From: Cladorrhinum sp. PSN259
Taxonomy: Eukaryota; Ascomycota; Sordariomycetes; Sordariales; Podosporaceae
Direction: 5' to 3'
NCBI GenBank assembly: GCA_033725935.1
Contig: MU867093.1
Coordinates: 310,001-374,000, forward strand
Length of the DNA stretch: 64,000 nucleotides
Below, piece by piece: positions 34,561 through 44,843 of the stretch (position 1 is the first letter of the stretch; each line of letters opens with the position of its first letter). The translations under genes were made by a program, and so were the position numbers. The notes beneath the pieces were generated by a model. It made no database searches. It had not been told where the DNA came from and saw only the letters and a list, made by a program, of their open reading frames with translations.

Positions 34561-35073
34561 TTACAACAGCGTCGAAGTACAAAACGGCTTTCCATTTCTC
34601 TCGGTGCATATCAACGTCTCCAAGTTGGAGATCTTGACCCAAACGCCGCGGGTAATGGTGAGGGTGCGCGGGACTCCATTAGCCCGTGAAATGACCCATT
34701 CCCGGTCAGCAAAAGTAACGGCGTCCACGTCGACTCTGTTGTTGGCGTTGCAGGTGTTGCCTCCCTTGTTGGTATGCGCGGCAAGGGGAGTGTGGGTGCA
34801 CACGACGTTCTTGGAGCGCGGGCTCGAGGCGAACGCATCGAGGAAGTCTCCGTCGCCGTTGTTCCAGTTTCGTATCTGGCAGCACGAGGCACCGGGCGAA
34901 CAGGAACCGTGCGGGTCTGTGGTGTAAAGTGCACGCCAGCGAGTTTTGTTTTCAACTTTGCCGCAGATGTAGCATCCCGTCAGGGGCACTTTGCTGCAGC
35001 TTGAGGCCAGCGTGAAGGGGAGCAGGGCGAGAAGGGACACGAGGAGCGTGTATTTGAAGTAGTGGCCAACCAT
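34561..35073 (-). CDS. Small secreted cysteine-rich protein (effector-like)
   Basis: Single exon, 170 aa. The ATG at 35073 opens a clear signal peptide (hydrophobic ~9-22, cleavage near LASS); the frame upstream starts only at GTG. The mature protein has ten cysteines, including a CxxC (CYIC) near the start, an adjacent CC pair and a CTERNGKPFC pair at the end, which suggests five disulfides. It has one N-glycosylation sequon (NKT). No known enzyme motif is visible. Size, secretion and even cysteine number fit a secreted effector, antimicrobial or wall protein, but the function is unknown. It stands alone, with more than 1 kb of non-coding DNA on either side. Confidence 0.85.
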   Translation of the reverse strand: MVGHYFKYTLLVSLLALLPFTLASSCSKVPLTGCYICGKVENKTRWRALYTTDPHGSCSPGASCCQIRNWNNGDGDFLDAFASSPRSKNVVCTHTPLAAHTNKGGNTCNANNRVDVDAVTFADREWVISRANGVPRTLTITRGVWVKISNLETLICTERNGKPFCTSTLL

Positions 35074-36467
35074 TTTGAAGACCACGTCTCAGGCGGTAGG
35101 ATTCAATGGTAGAATGGTTCGAGGTTTTGTGAGAAAGGATGTTGATGGGATGTTGAGCTGGAGCTGGAGCTGGAACTTGCTAGGTCGAATTCTCTCCCTT
35201 TTTAATACTAAACTTGTTTAAAATTGATCTGCCTCGTCTTTACACAATGCACCACCGGTTGTAACCAACATTGAACTTCAAAGTCAAACAACAGCACCAT
35301 CGGGCAGCGAAGGAACGTCCTCTTGCGCCGACCCGGCTTAAACCTTTGCCCGCATCGGCTGTCAGCATCTCATGGTCATTCAATTCATTCAGCTTAATTA
35401 TTGTCATCGTGTTTGCCTGAAAGCTTTTTCTTTCTAAAAGACTGAACGTGAGGCGCTGCAGTGGGTGGTCTAAAAATAACCGCTGTGGCGTTGACTGTAG
35501 AGTTTCTGCCTTTTCGTTGCTTTACATAATTGATTATAGCCTGGTAATGTGAGACGAATCTGGGCACACACGAAATTTGCTTATTCGTTTTTAAAAGCCG
35601 TTCCGAGCGCTAGCAGCAGTACGAAGTGATCTTGGCGAGTAATAAAATAAACACAGTAACTGTGACAATATTTATTCAAATTTTGGTCTTGGCAATGATC
35701 ACATTCTTGGTCCATGGAGGCACAATTTCTTGCCCAGAACTGGGTAAGTATGTACGGACCAGTCCTGGCAGTCCAATACCTCGATCCTTTGTTCACACCG
35801 AGCTCCCCTTGGCGTGGGTTGTCATTGGTCGCTTGTGACATTCGTCGCACATAACATGTAGAATATTAATCATTAGACCCTCCGAACTTCACCACCAGCT
35901 GAAATCTTACTTGGAGTTGTATGGCTCAACCGAGTCATCAAGTGGGAAGTTGGCATACCAAGGTGTAGATATCATTTACACGCAGGAGCATTACATCCTC
36001 CGGCGGGATAAGCAGACGGCGGTGTGTGGCGTCTCAAATCTGTGCTCTCGCCCAATCACTGGACATAACAGGTTGACCACCATCTCAGCTGAGCAGTGGG
36101 GGCTACTGCCGAGGCATTTATTCTAGACGGTGCCCATTTGGAGCAAGCCCATTTTGACATCTGGGAACCTGGTTTGCACATTGAGGAGGGCTGTGTAAAC
36201 ATTTTGCGAGGGGAAAGCAGAGACAGCCTTCAAGCGTCAGATAGCCGTGTGGCTGATTCCTATTCTCAGTCAGAGACTTCTTGATATCCAATCAGTCCGA
36301 GCGCAGGAACTTGATTCATATTCTTTGATACTTTCAGAGGTTAGCTGAAGTTTGTAAATCGTCTAGAGCCTTTGCCCTTAATTTTCAGTTTAGATGAGCC
36401 AGTCCTTTGGAAACACATCGCGATCATAGGTTCAAAGTGGAAGTGTAAGACGGATGTTAGCATCTTA
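35074..36467. other. Intergenic, ~1.39 kb
   Basis: Upstream of both the cysteine-rich gene (minus) and the PGB-like gene (plus). It contains GAGCTGGAGCTGGAGCTGGAAC-type direct repeats at about 35154-35176 and probably a non-coding first exon and intron of the PGB-like gene. Confidence 0.45.
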
Positions 36468-36468
36468 G

Positions 36469-36944
36469 TGTCGAAACCCATCATTCTATCCTCATTCCTC
36501 GCCCTCCTCCTCTCAGCGGGCTTCGTAACCGCTCGTCCAGCCGACACCTCTGCTTCCGCCGGTGATGTCCTTCTCGCCCGAGCAGACGGATACTGCGACA
36601 CCTCCTATACCCGCTACATTACCACGGTCAACAGCTGGCGTATCAAGTACCCATCCCTTTCCAGCGGCGGCACCTGCATCATGAACACTGGTGCCAAGGG
36701 TTCCGGTGTCAGGTCTGTTCAAGAGGCCATCAACAAGTGCTATGGCGGCGGTCTCCAAATGGACGGCGACTACGGCGAGCGCACCAAGAGTGCCGTCAAG
36801 CTGGTCCAGAGGAAGATTGGCGTGGCCCAGGACGGAAAATGGGGTCCGAAAACGGGTACAAAGATGGATTTTTGGGGGGCCATGCCAGCCCGGCCGGACC
36901 GTCCCGACCTTGGGGATGTCCATCGCTGTGTCTCGCTTTCCTGA
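36469..36944 (+). CDS. Secreted peptidoglycan-binding-domain-like protein, 5' end unresolved
   Basis: The frame codes a signal peptide (PIILSSFLALLLSAGFVTARP), a propeptide-like segment ending LLARADGYC, and a PGB-type domain: CIMNTGAKGSGVRSVQEAINKC, QMDGDYGERTKSAVKLVQ and GVAQDGKWGPKTGTKM. There are four cysteines in the mature part. No ATG precedes the signal peptide in frame; the codon at the natural start is GTG (36468-36470). It is preceded by CATCTTAG, so splicing an upstream exon ending in A onto TG at 36469 would create ATG. A donor such as GTTTGT at 36350 is possible. PGB domains bind cell-wall glycans, and in fungi a role against bacteria or in wall binding is conceivable. About 158 aa. 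Start, and so completeness, is uncertain. Confidence 0.7.
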
Positions 36945-37393
36945 ATATGTGGCTATGGATGGAGGAGTGGAACGGAGAAAGAGAAATATCATTGTATCAG
37001 GATGCGTATAAATCTTCATTTGGAATAATTTGTTTTTGAGTCTCCAGCATTATTTAGGATGAAGGAATTGAGCATAAAGATAAACACGGAACACCGTATG
37101 TTGAACTGACTCTGAATCCATATAAACAAACACCGGAATGTAAAAGGGGAGCCGATCGGTGAGCCCCTCTTTTTTGTGTGTTCACCTCGCCGGAAGTCTC
37201 GGCCAAGAGAGTTTCTGACCGATGCGAAGAGCCGAATCAAATTCCGAGGTCATCATCCGAACCGCCCAATCGGTAAGCAGCTTTGGGCATTTCGTCTTTA
37301 GATATCAGCTTGGACGCCAGCATCAATCTTTTCCATTACCCCTCACCCACAGCTTGAACCAGACCAACAAAATCTTGCAACAACACCACCAAC
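36945..37393. other. Intergenic, 449 bp
   Basis: 3' UTR of the PGB-like gene and promoter of the ABM-fold gene. Poly-T near 37167 and a GAGCCCC...GGGGAGCC palindrome-like segment around 37148-37166 could be a transcript-end signal. Confidence 0.4.
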
Positions 37394-37874
37394 ATGGCCC
37401 CTATTCAGCTTCTCGCCATCATCACCCCCAAGCCGGATAGACTTGCCCGGGTCAGTAACTATTTGCTAGTAACTGATCTTTTATCTGGATACCCGTGTAG
37501 TTCTACTAACAGATTTGAATTCCAAGTCCGAGGAACTCGCAAGAGAAATGGTAAAACATATCGAGGCGACCGAGCCCAATACGCTCAAGTACCAATATTT
37601 CAAAAGCGGTACTCCCGAGGAGCCCAAAATTGTTGTCTGGGAAGTGTACGTTTCTTCCCCAGCCTCCCATTCTCCAATTTTGTTCACGCACGACTGACTG
37701 ACCGCAACTTTTAGGTTCGCTGACGCAGCGGCCCTGAAAGCTCACCAGGATAGCCCCAAGCTTGCCTGGCTCATCGAGAGGGAAAAGGAGGAGAGCAACT
37801 TCGCCAAGCCCCTCGAGGTCTTGACCTTGGAGCACTTTGCTGGGTTCGATGCCCGGGAGGATTCCAAGAATTGA
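37394..37874 (+). CDS. Antibiotic-biosynthesis-monooxygenase (ABM)-fold small protein
   Basis: Three exons, 37394-37454, 37513-37645 and 37715-37874 (117 aa); introns GTAACT...CTAACAG and GTACGT...TTTTAG keep frame. The sequence APIQLLAIITPKPDRLARV, KHIEATEPNTLKYQYFK, PKIVVWEVFADAAALKAHQDSP is the one-domain dimeric alpha/beta-barrel pattern of ABM (DUF-type heme-like mono-oxygenase or EthD-like) proteins. Such proteins often oxidise polyketide-like aromatics or act in stress responses without a cofactor; here there is no metabolic cluster around it, so the substrate is unknown. It ends 100 bp before the tail of the ankyrin gene. Confidence 0.88.
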
Positions 37875-37974
37875 AGTCAATGTATGGCGATCATCATGGG
37901 ATACTCAGTACAAATCTATATAGATGCCATGCCACCATCATTCCATGTCGACTTAAATCCAGCCATCTTCTCCT

Positions 37975-38979
37975 TCAAGCTCTCCTTGATGCCTCCTCAT
38001 GCTCCTTGAGAATTTTTACAATAGCATGGTGTCCTCCCTCCTCGGCAATTTCCACCGTCGTGCGACCTTTGTTGTCCTTGACGGCGATAACAACCCCCCG
38101 ATTGAGTAGGAGCTTCACCGCCGCCTCCCGCCCCCGCCAGGCAGCGAGAAACAGCGGCGTCCTGCAGAGCTTGTCGCGGTGTTCGATGTCAGCCCCCCGA
38201 TCGAGGAGCACCTCCATGGCGTCCACAACTCCCCCGAACGCGGCGCTCGAAAGCGGCGTCATTTTTAAATCGTTCATGGCATCAACCGCAACATTCTGCT
38301 CGAGCAAGAGCAGTCGCAAAGCGGAAACGCGCCCGGTCTCGGCCGCATAAAACAGCGGCGTAGTGCCGTCCTTGGCTTTTGCATCAGGCTCGGCGCCGTG
38401 CTCCAGCAGTAGTCGCATCACAGCTTCGTGGCCTTTCCCGGCCGCGGCGCCCAAGGGAGTCTCCCCGCGGTTATTCCTGGCATCAACTGCGGCTCCCTTG
38501 GAGAGCAACAGGCGGACCATACTCTCGTTCCCGCGCTCGGCGGCCCACGTGAGGGGTGTGCATCCGAACCTGTCAGTATCATTGATGCGGGCGCCTTTGC
38601 TGAGCAGGGACTCCACGAGGGTTTCGTACCCCCCGCTGACTGCATACATCATCGGACTCCAGAAGCATTCATCTGCGGTCGCGTACATGTCGGCTCCTCG
38701 TGCGAGTAGTAGCTCGACGACGGGTTGGTGTCCGCGGAGGGCGGCGAAGTGGATCGGCTGGAGCCCGTCGAAACCTCGACGGGCGTGAATCTTTGCGCCG
38801 TGCTCGAGGAGGAGCTCTACTATTGCGCTGTGGCCCTTGTCGGCTGCCGTCATGAGGGGTGTCTCTCCGGCGGCATTTTCTTCTTCGATGTATACCCGAT
38901 TCTGCTCGAGCAGCTGTCTGACTGTTGCTTCGTCGCCGTTTTTAGCGGCGAGTGAAAGGGGGGGGATTTCCTTGCCCAT
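37975..38979 (-). CDS. Ankyrin-repeat protein, ten repeats
   Basis: Single exon, 334 aa from the ATG at 38979; the frame opens a little further upstream only from TTG. Essentially the entire protein is ankyrin repeats, ten in a row of ~33 residues, with consensus G-x-TPL-x-x-AA-x-x-G-H/N-x-x-V-x-x-LL-x-x-GA-x-x-(A/D)-x. Repeats 4 and 8 are the most divergent and the last is degenerate. No catalytic or NACHT/HET domain is attached, so it is a stand-alone protein-binding scaffold. In fungi such proteins are often lineage-specific and expanded. The gene is GC-rich compared with its flanks. It faces the ABM-fold gene tail to tail. Confidence 0.9.
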   Translation of the reverse strand: MGKEIPPLSLAAKNGDEATVRQLLEQNRVYIEEENAAGETPLMTAADKGHSAIVELLLEHGAKIHARRGFDGLQPIHFAALRGHQPVVELLLARGADMYATADECFWSPMMYAVSGGYETLVESLLSKGARINDTDRFGCTPLTWAAERGNESMVRLLLSKGAAVDARNNRGETPLGAAAGKGHEAVMRLLLEHGAEPDAKAKDGTTPLFYAAETGRVSALRLLLLEQNVAVDAMNDLKMTPLSSAAFGGVVDAMEVLLDRGADIEHRDKLCRTPLFLAAWRGREAAVKLLLNRGVVIAVKDNKGRTTVEIAEEGGHHAIVKILKEHEEASRRA

Positions 38980-39873
38980 GGCAGCTGAGGGAATATATGT
39001 ACCAACCCACGTATCGAAGCTAAAATCATGCAAAAAAAAAAAAAAAATTTGGGAAAGAGCGTTGTAATGTTGTCAATGATTAAGGAATTGGACAGAGGCC
39101 TCTTTTTGACCCTGCCGGAGAAAAGGGCTAGTTAGTTGTCCGTGGTGGTATGCCTGAAATAGCTGCAGGTTTATTCCGTCGGCGCCCAATGAAATGATCT
39201 CACGTTTCAACGGAGACGAATAGGAAAATCCCAAAAAAAAAAAACGAGACGAAAATCCGGTTGACCTTTACCAAAAGGGTATTAGTCCAAAGAATCATGT
39301 AGAAACTGCGCTAGAAAGAAAAAGTGAAGTATTAGCTAAACTGTGACGGATTTAGGCTCCGTCACCATATATATATATATACTGCAGTTGTGCCTGGCAG
39401 TCAGACGGGCCGTCTCAAAAACCGTCGATTTTTATAAGATACTTCGCACGCTCGCAAAGGATCGTTTAATGATAAAGAGTTCGACTATTTGAAGTTTATC
39501 GAGTATCTCTTAAAACCCCTTGAGCAAAGTCCTACAATGAAACCATAATCCACCCACACCTTAGTAAATAATGATAGGAAGGCATAAAATTACAATACAT
39601 GCCTAATTTATATTTTCCTATGCCTATTTCACTTTTAAATACCTATTCGGCTTCTGTTGAGGTATTCCAAACTCTCTCCTACGCATGGTGTATATTTCGA
39701 CCTGCACAAGTAACTCCTTCCACCACGTGTGGGTGTATAAGGGCCCCGGGCGTGCTAGGGCACCATTCTAACCACGCACATGCTACTCTATGTATTTATG
39801 GGTCCCTCAGATTAAATAGTACCAAAGTTGTGCAATGACCAAGTCTAATGCTGTCGAAAAATACACAAGCCTG
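38980..39873. other. Intergenic, ~0.9 kb, A/T-rich
   Basis: Upstream of the ankyrin gene and downstream of the membrane-anchored protein gene, same strand. Holds a 16-A tract at 39032-39047, an A tract at about 39233-39243, and a short TA microsatellite near 39367-39380. No gene is seen. Confidence 0.5.
39032..39047. repeat. Poly-A tract (16)
   Basis: Homopolymer 53 bp upstream of the ankyrin gene start; on the coding strand it is a poly-T tract, which may act as a nucleosome-excluding promoter element. Confidence 0.8.
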
Positions 39874-41388
39874 TTAGTTTCCACCCATGTTTGCTTTGGC
39901 ACTTTCCAGTTTGTATTGCTGCCAGGAGATCCTGTTGATTTCATCGTGGTCAGTCCTCATGCCAATGAGTCGAGTCGATCGCGCTGAATTCGAGTGCCAG
40001 TGTAAAGCAATTAGAGCACAAACTCACCATGTCTGAAACATTGCAACTCCTAACCCAAGTATCCCCAGTATCACGGCAGCCCCTACTCCTGCAATAGTAG
40101 CCATCATTACGTGCCGGCTCTTACTCCTCCTCTCAAGCCAACTCTCCATTCTTCCTCTGGGCCTCGGATTCTCGACTTCATCGTACAGATCGAGCAGTCT
40201 CGAGCCCCAGATCGGAAACTGTAACGCGAGATTCCGCTCGCTTGCTGAACGTTCGTACGAGGAGGTGCCGAAGCGGAGAATGTCGCCGTCTGGCAGAGTC
40301 TTCCGTTGCAGCAAAGAACGCAGGACCTTTTGCGCAGCGGAATTGGACGGTGGAAACAGGAGGGCGAGGGTGTGCAGCGTCTCGAGTGCGAGAGCTCGAG
40401 GAATGCTGATGATCTTGTAAGCTCCGCCGAGTCAATAAGCGGCACAGAATAGTAAATACTCACCACTCCCCGACCCTCCCAAAAAGTTCACTCTTCGGGG
40501 CCACGCCCATATTTCGGCCACTACTACTACTAGTGCTTTGCAAGGTAGCCAGCAGCCCTTCCTTCAGCACCGCCGTCCAGCCAAACACCAGCACTTCTCC
40601 GTTCTCCTGGTCCAGCTTCAAGTGATTCTGCAGCTCATCCGTCCCCCTTAACTTCAGTCCCCCTACGCCCACAAGCTGATCGGCCGACAACCCGACGACA
40701 ATCCTGGCCCTCTCGCGAGTTTCCCCTTCCTCGAGACTCGGATGTCTTCTCGAGGGGAACGAGTCCATCCACGTCTCCATCAAGTGCAGTTCCTGCTCCA
40801 GCGTGCCCGGCCCTTGGACCCCAAAGTCGGCATTGCACATGGTCATCACCCTCCATGCCAGCTTCACAGCTCTTAGTTTATCGCTTTGGGGGACATTATC
40901 CCCCGCCCCATCAAAGCATCGTGCTTCCTCTGGACGCTTCTTCCCCCTCAAGGCCAAAATCACGTCGCATAGGTCTTTGTGGTCTCTCAAAGCCTGACAG
41001 TCATCTCCGAACGTGTCTGGGGCGTACGAGGAGGAGACCTCTTTGTACTGATTTGAAGTGATCAGTCGGTTATGTACATGTATCCAAGAATATTCACTTG
41101 CAGCCCACTTACCCAGCAGAAAAAGGGGACGAGACGTTCGGACCGCTCGTGCCAGGGGCAGAAGCACGGGGCTTCAAAAGGCTTGTAATTTTCAGAGTCC
41201 AGACAGGGCGTGCAGATGTTCCAATCCCAGAGGGCTTTGCAGAGCAGTTGCAGGTGAAAGTCGGTGATTTTTCTGAGGACAAAGGGAGTTGATGGGAAAT
41301 GGGGGTCACGGTGGAACGCGAGCGAGTGAAGCGACGAGGACCTAGACGGGACCTCGGTTAATGGTATTCCTGTAATTTCTATTGACAT
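39874..41388 (-). CDS. Fungal-specific protein with C-terminal membrane anchor, unknown function
   Basis: Four exons, 41388-41113, 41047-40464, 40405-40028 and 39931-39874, giving 431 aa. All introns are GT-AG and in phase; the last exon of 58 nt adds ISWQQYKLESAKANMGGN, which extends the apparent stop just after MFQTW. The N-terminus has paired cysteines (CTPCLDSENYKPFEAPCFC). The middle contains DVILALRGKKRPEE, KLAWRVMTMCN and TDELQNHLKLD, and the C-terminal part contains ILRFGTSSYERSASE, PRPRGRMESWLERRS then a helix MMATIAGVGAAVILGILGLGVAMF. This is a recurrent family in Fusarium- and Colletotrichum-type genomes known only as hypothetical. A single C-terminal helix suggests a tail-anchored protein with a large cytosolic part. 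No catalytic residue is evident. Confidence 0.85.
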
Positions 41389-41897
41389 TTTAATTTGATA
41401 ATGAAATAAAAGCGTTATACAAAATGATTTTATTTACTTGAGAATGAAACAACAAAGAACGATTGTTCTGGGAGGAGGTCGCCAAGGTACATATATCAGC
41501 TGCGCCTCCAGCTGCGGGGAAGTAACCCGCTGTACGTACGCTCAGTGGCTGGCATCAGACCAATGATGTCGGGTGTCCAGCGCCCCAGAGGTCGAGCAAT
41601 CAGGGCAGTGCGCCATCACTGCCGCCCCTGGGCGCATTTGACGTTTGTGGTGGTTGCCAGTCCCACATTTTCATGTGGAAACGACCAATCACATTTGAAG
41701 TTGGTCAGGACTTCAAGCTTTTGGCTTTGAAAAAAGTGCTGTAGTTGCCTTCAAAAACAGCACAGCCTCCGTTTGGTTTAGATCTACACAATATTCACGT
41801 GGCATTCATTCGTAGGAGTGTTTTGCCTCTGCAGTGGCTCAAGATGTTAAAAGATTGTATTACAGTTAGCATTTATTCTTCTCACTTACAACACTTA
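41389..41897. other. Intergenic, 509 bp
   Basis: Between two minus-strand genes; promoter of the membrane-anchored protein gene and 3' end of the phosphotransferase-like gene. No other feature is recognised. Confidence 0.5.
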
Positions 41898-43133
41898 CTA
41901 CAGTGGGTATGCAGGGAACCCGCAGCCTTTCGTGGCATGAAAGTACCGGTCCTGATAGAAATCGAACCAGACTTTAGTGGCGTGCGTGTACTTGAAGAGG
42001 TCCATGTTCTCGGTCATATCAGTCATAGCCTCGAGCTCCTTGGCCTCTTGGATAATGCGACTCATATCTGGGACAGTGTTGGACTTCTTTGCCTGTGCAA
42101 TAAGTCTCCCCAAATTCATGGAGAGAGAATCGACTTTATCCCAGATGAGGTTCTTTTCAGGAAACTGATAGGCTTCGGGGTCTTTTCCTGATAGCCCTCC
42201 CTGCAGAAAATTAGTGACGTTGTTGAGGTTGACGTGAAACTGGTCAAGATCATAAAGCGGGCCCTTGCGGTGGGCCATCTTGCCCACGTCTTTGGGGTCA
42301 ACCTTGGATGAAGCTTCCCAGTCGGCAATGTAAAAGTCCGGGGGGGATGGCTTCTCCTTGTCGCTGTCCCACCCTGGGAAGTGCATAAAGATGTTCCCAA
42401 AGTGAAGATCCCCATGGTACAAGATTGCCGTCTTGCAAGGCTCCTTGGGGACGTAACCCGGAGGAGCCCCATATTTAAATTCTGTGACATCCTCAGTAAA
42501 TGGCAGGCTGTAAACCCATTGAAGAGTTCCGAGAACCTGGTGGATCATTCTCGCAACGACAGACACTGGAGGCGCATAGTAGCTCTCAGCCGACATGCCC
42601 CATTGGTTGCAAGCACCCCCGTTATAGATGGGCCAAAACGTGACTTTGTAGAACATGTTCCCTGTTTTAGAAGTGGGATCTTGAACGTACTGAAACCCGA
42701 GATCTTCAATGAGCAAGCACGCCAAGTCATTTTGTGGCTTTTCAGTTTCTTTCCTCTGATGAAGTTCCCTGATAACTCTAAGCTCCTTCATTGGTTTCGG
42801 ATTGCCATCACTGTGGAAAATATCAACTTTGTGTTCGGGCAACATCGAGCACTTGGCAACAATGGTTCGCCCATTTTCCCTAGATGCTTCCCGACAGAGA
42901 AAAGCAACATCGTTCATGCCGTCGCCGAGCTCCTTCACGACCTTGTAGTGCCTTCGCTTGAAGGCATAGGTCCTGGGGCATTGTGCCTTGGTCTGGCTTT
43001 TATCCATCTTTGCCAAAGGTTTTGACAACGACTTTACTTCAGTACCACCTCGGCGAAGGTCATAAAGGTAGTTGGCGACGTCCCTTGACTGCAATCGGAG
43101 CGCGTGTTGTGTAATCCCAAGCAGAGCATACAT
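41898..43133 (-). CDS. Protein-kinase/aminoglycoside-phosphotransferase-fold protein
   Basis: Single exon, 411 aa from the ATG at 43133; an internal Met at residue 43 is a plausible alternative start. The key motifs are ILYHGDLHFGNIFM, the catalytic HGDxHxxN loop of APH/choline-kinase-like enzymes, and YIADWEAS, the DFG-equivalent metal-binding Asp. An N-lobe (YKVVKELGDGMNDVAFLCRE and TIVAKCSM with a candidate lysine) is present. The fold is therefore a kinase, but the Arg-less HGD loop and DWE motif point to small-molecule or atypical substrates. Many fungal genomes carry expanded families of this kind near HET and accessory genes. The C-terminal ~100 residues are helical and unassigned. Confidence 0.82.
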   Translation of the reverse strand: MYALLGITQHALRLQSRDVANYLYDLRRGGTEVKSLSKPLAKMDKSQTKAQCPRTYAFKRRHYKVVKELGDGMNDVAFLCREASRENGRTIVAKCSMLPEHKVDIFHSDGNPKPMKELRVIRELHQRKETEKPQNDLACLLIEDLGFQYVQDPTSKTGNMFYKVTFWPIYNGGACNQWGMSAESYYAPPVSVVARMIHQVLGTLQWVYSLPFTEDVTEFKYGAPPGYVPKEPCKTAILYHGDLHFGNIFMHFPGWDSDKEKPSPPDFYIADWEASSKVDPKDVGKMAHRKGPLYDLDQFHVNLNNVTNFLQGGLSGKDPEAYQFPEKNLIWDKVDSLSMNLGRLIAQAKKSNTVPDMSRIIQEAKELEAMTDMTENMDLFKYTHATKVWFDFYQDRYFHATKGCGFPAYPL

Positions 43134-44843
43134 CTACCAAGCTAGCTGGACTACCTTGGGCCGAATGCCCTGGATGGGTTGACTCCGAAATAAGAAGGGC
43201 CATCCCGCTGTCGACAACGCCCGCCTTTTATAACATACATGTGCATTTTAAACAACACGGTTGTGAGAAAACACCATGATCTGTCCAGTGCAACAGGTGG
43301 ATGTTCGTTTATACATACGAGATAGTTTACCTAAAAGAAAAAGGTCAGAATAAAGAATAAACAAAGAACAGAGAGTTTTAGGGTCTAGAGACAAAGGCAA
43401 GAATGGCATTGTGTTGTTGCTGAGCTGTGGGTTCGAACAATGAAATTGTTTTGCTTTAACTAGGACAATGCAATCGAACTGCTAGATAGCCTTGGCCTAC
43501 GTAGTATACACATTGAGCCCTCCCTCAACTAACTCGCAGGATGCAAGATTTTACCTAACTGATCTTGTTAGTGATCCCCATACTCCTGTAGATAAGTTCG
43601 CTGCGGTAGGCTTTCGGTAACCCACGTGGACTAGAACATATGGCGATTGGCTAGTAATACCAAGTTTTAACCTTGAAGGTATCCGTATCATCGTTCAGAT
43701 CAGCTCACTGCATGTGGAAGCCGAAAGTCCCCGGAACCCGAATGTGATATCAGGCAGCAAATACGGCACATGTAGAGAAAGTCTGATCCTAGTCCCGCCA
43801 ATCTCCGAAGAGGAAAAGAAGTCCACTGGCAAGTCTGTGTCCCACCGCCCCCATTTTTTCAGTATATTCTAAAATAGCTCCGTACCGACCTCTTCACCGA
43901 GGTCGACAGTCACGGGCAACCATGCATGGTTCTCCATTTTCCCCAGCTTCCTTATTTCCCACATGAACCAATCAACGCCCTTCCCCTCAGGTTACCCCTC
44001 CCGAGCGTTCAGCACAGCCACCCCAGTGTCCCTACCGGCAGGCACCGCCAAGATTTTAACAACTCAGCAGACAGGGGGTGGCTGTCTTCAAGTTGTGTTG
44101 AGCCTCAAGGGTTCGAGTTCAGCTCAATTACAAAAAAAAAAAAAACAAGAAACCGGATAAAAAATCCCCCCGACTTGACAGTAAGCACAAGGTTCTTTCG
44201 GTCTCGAATGACGCCACATGCAACCCCTTCATTAATCTGGGGGTAGGACTGCACGTGTAGAAGCCACAAAGACGGTTACAACGGCGCTGCAAGACCCCTT
44301 GGGACCATGCAGCCTTATCTGACCCAATACTACCGTCTTGGTGGCTCATGTGCGTTTTGCGCTGTGAATCACTCTGCTGGGTAGCGTCATAACATGTTTG
44401 TCGGTGTGCGAAGAGAGCTTGGTGGTTTCTGTGATATCGGTGATTCGGTTACTGGATCTGTTCAAGCGCCACGGTTGTGCTTCTCAAGATCGGCAGGAGG
44501 CATGCACGCGAAACCCAGAAAGTGATCAGGCTGCGTTCAGCTCAGGCATTGACTACTACCAAATATCCCAGTAAATTTTTATTTCCAGGGATCAAGGGGT
44601 ATGAAATGTAGGGTACAATGCATCCTGCATGCTGCCAGAAAAAGGTTGTTGATAGGGTTTGGAGGGTAGATAAATACGAGATCACGCTCCCCGATATTTA
44701 TTGTTTATGCTCTTGCTTGTCTCTTGTTTCGAGTAGTCACGAGCACACTGCTTTTGTTGTGTTTCTCGTTTCCTCAACCAAGAAAGCACCCCCCCGGCCG
44801 TTTTCTCGCTTGTTTACTTATCCCCCACCAAAACGTTGCAACA
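43134..44843. other. Intergenic, ~1.7 kb
   Basis: Divergent upstream region of the phosphotransferase-like gene (minus) and the granulin-like gene (plus). A 13-A tract lies at about 44132-44144. No coding region, tRNA or element ends were recognised. Confidence 0.5.

Noticed and set aside
44090..44130. GGTTCGAGTTC resembling a tRNA B-box
   Set aside because: No matching acceptor stem, A-box or cloverleaf could be drawn around it.
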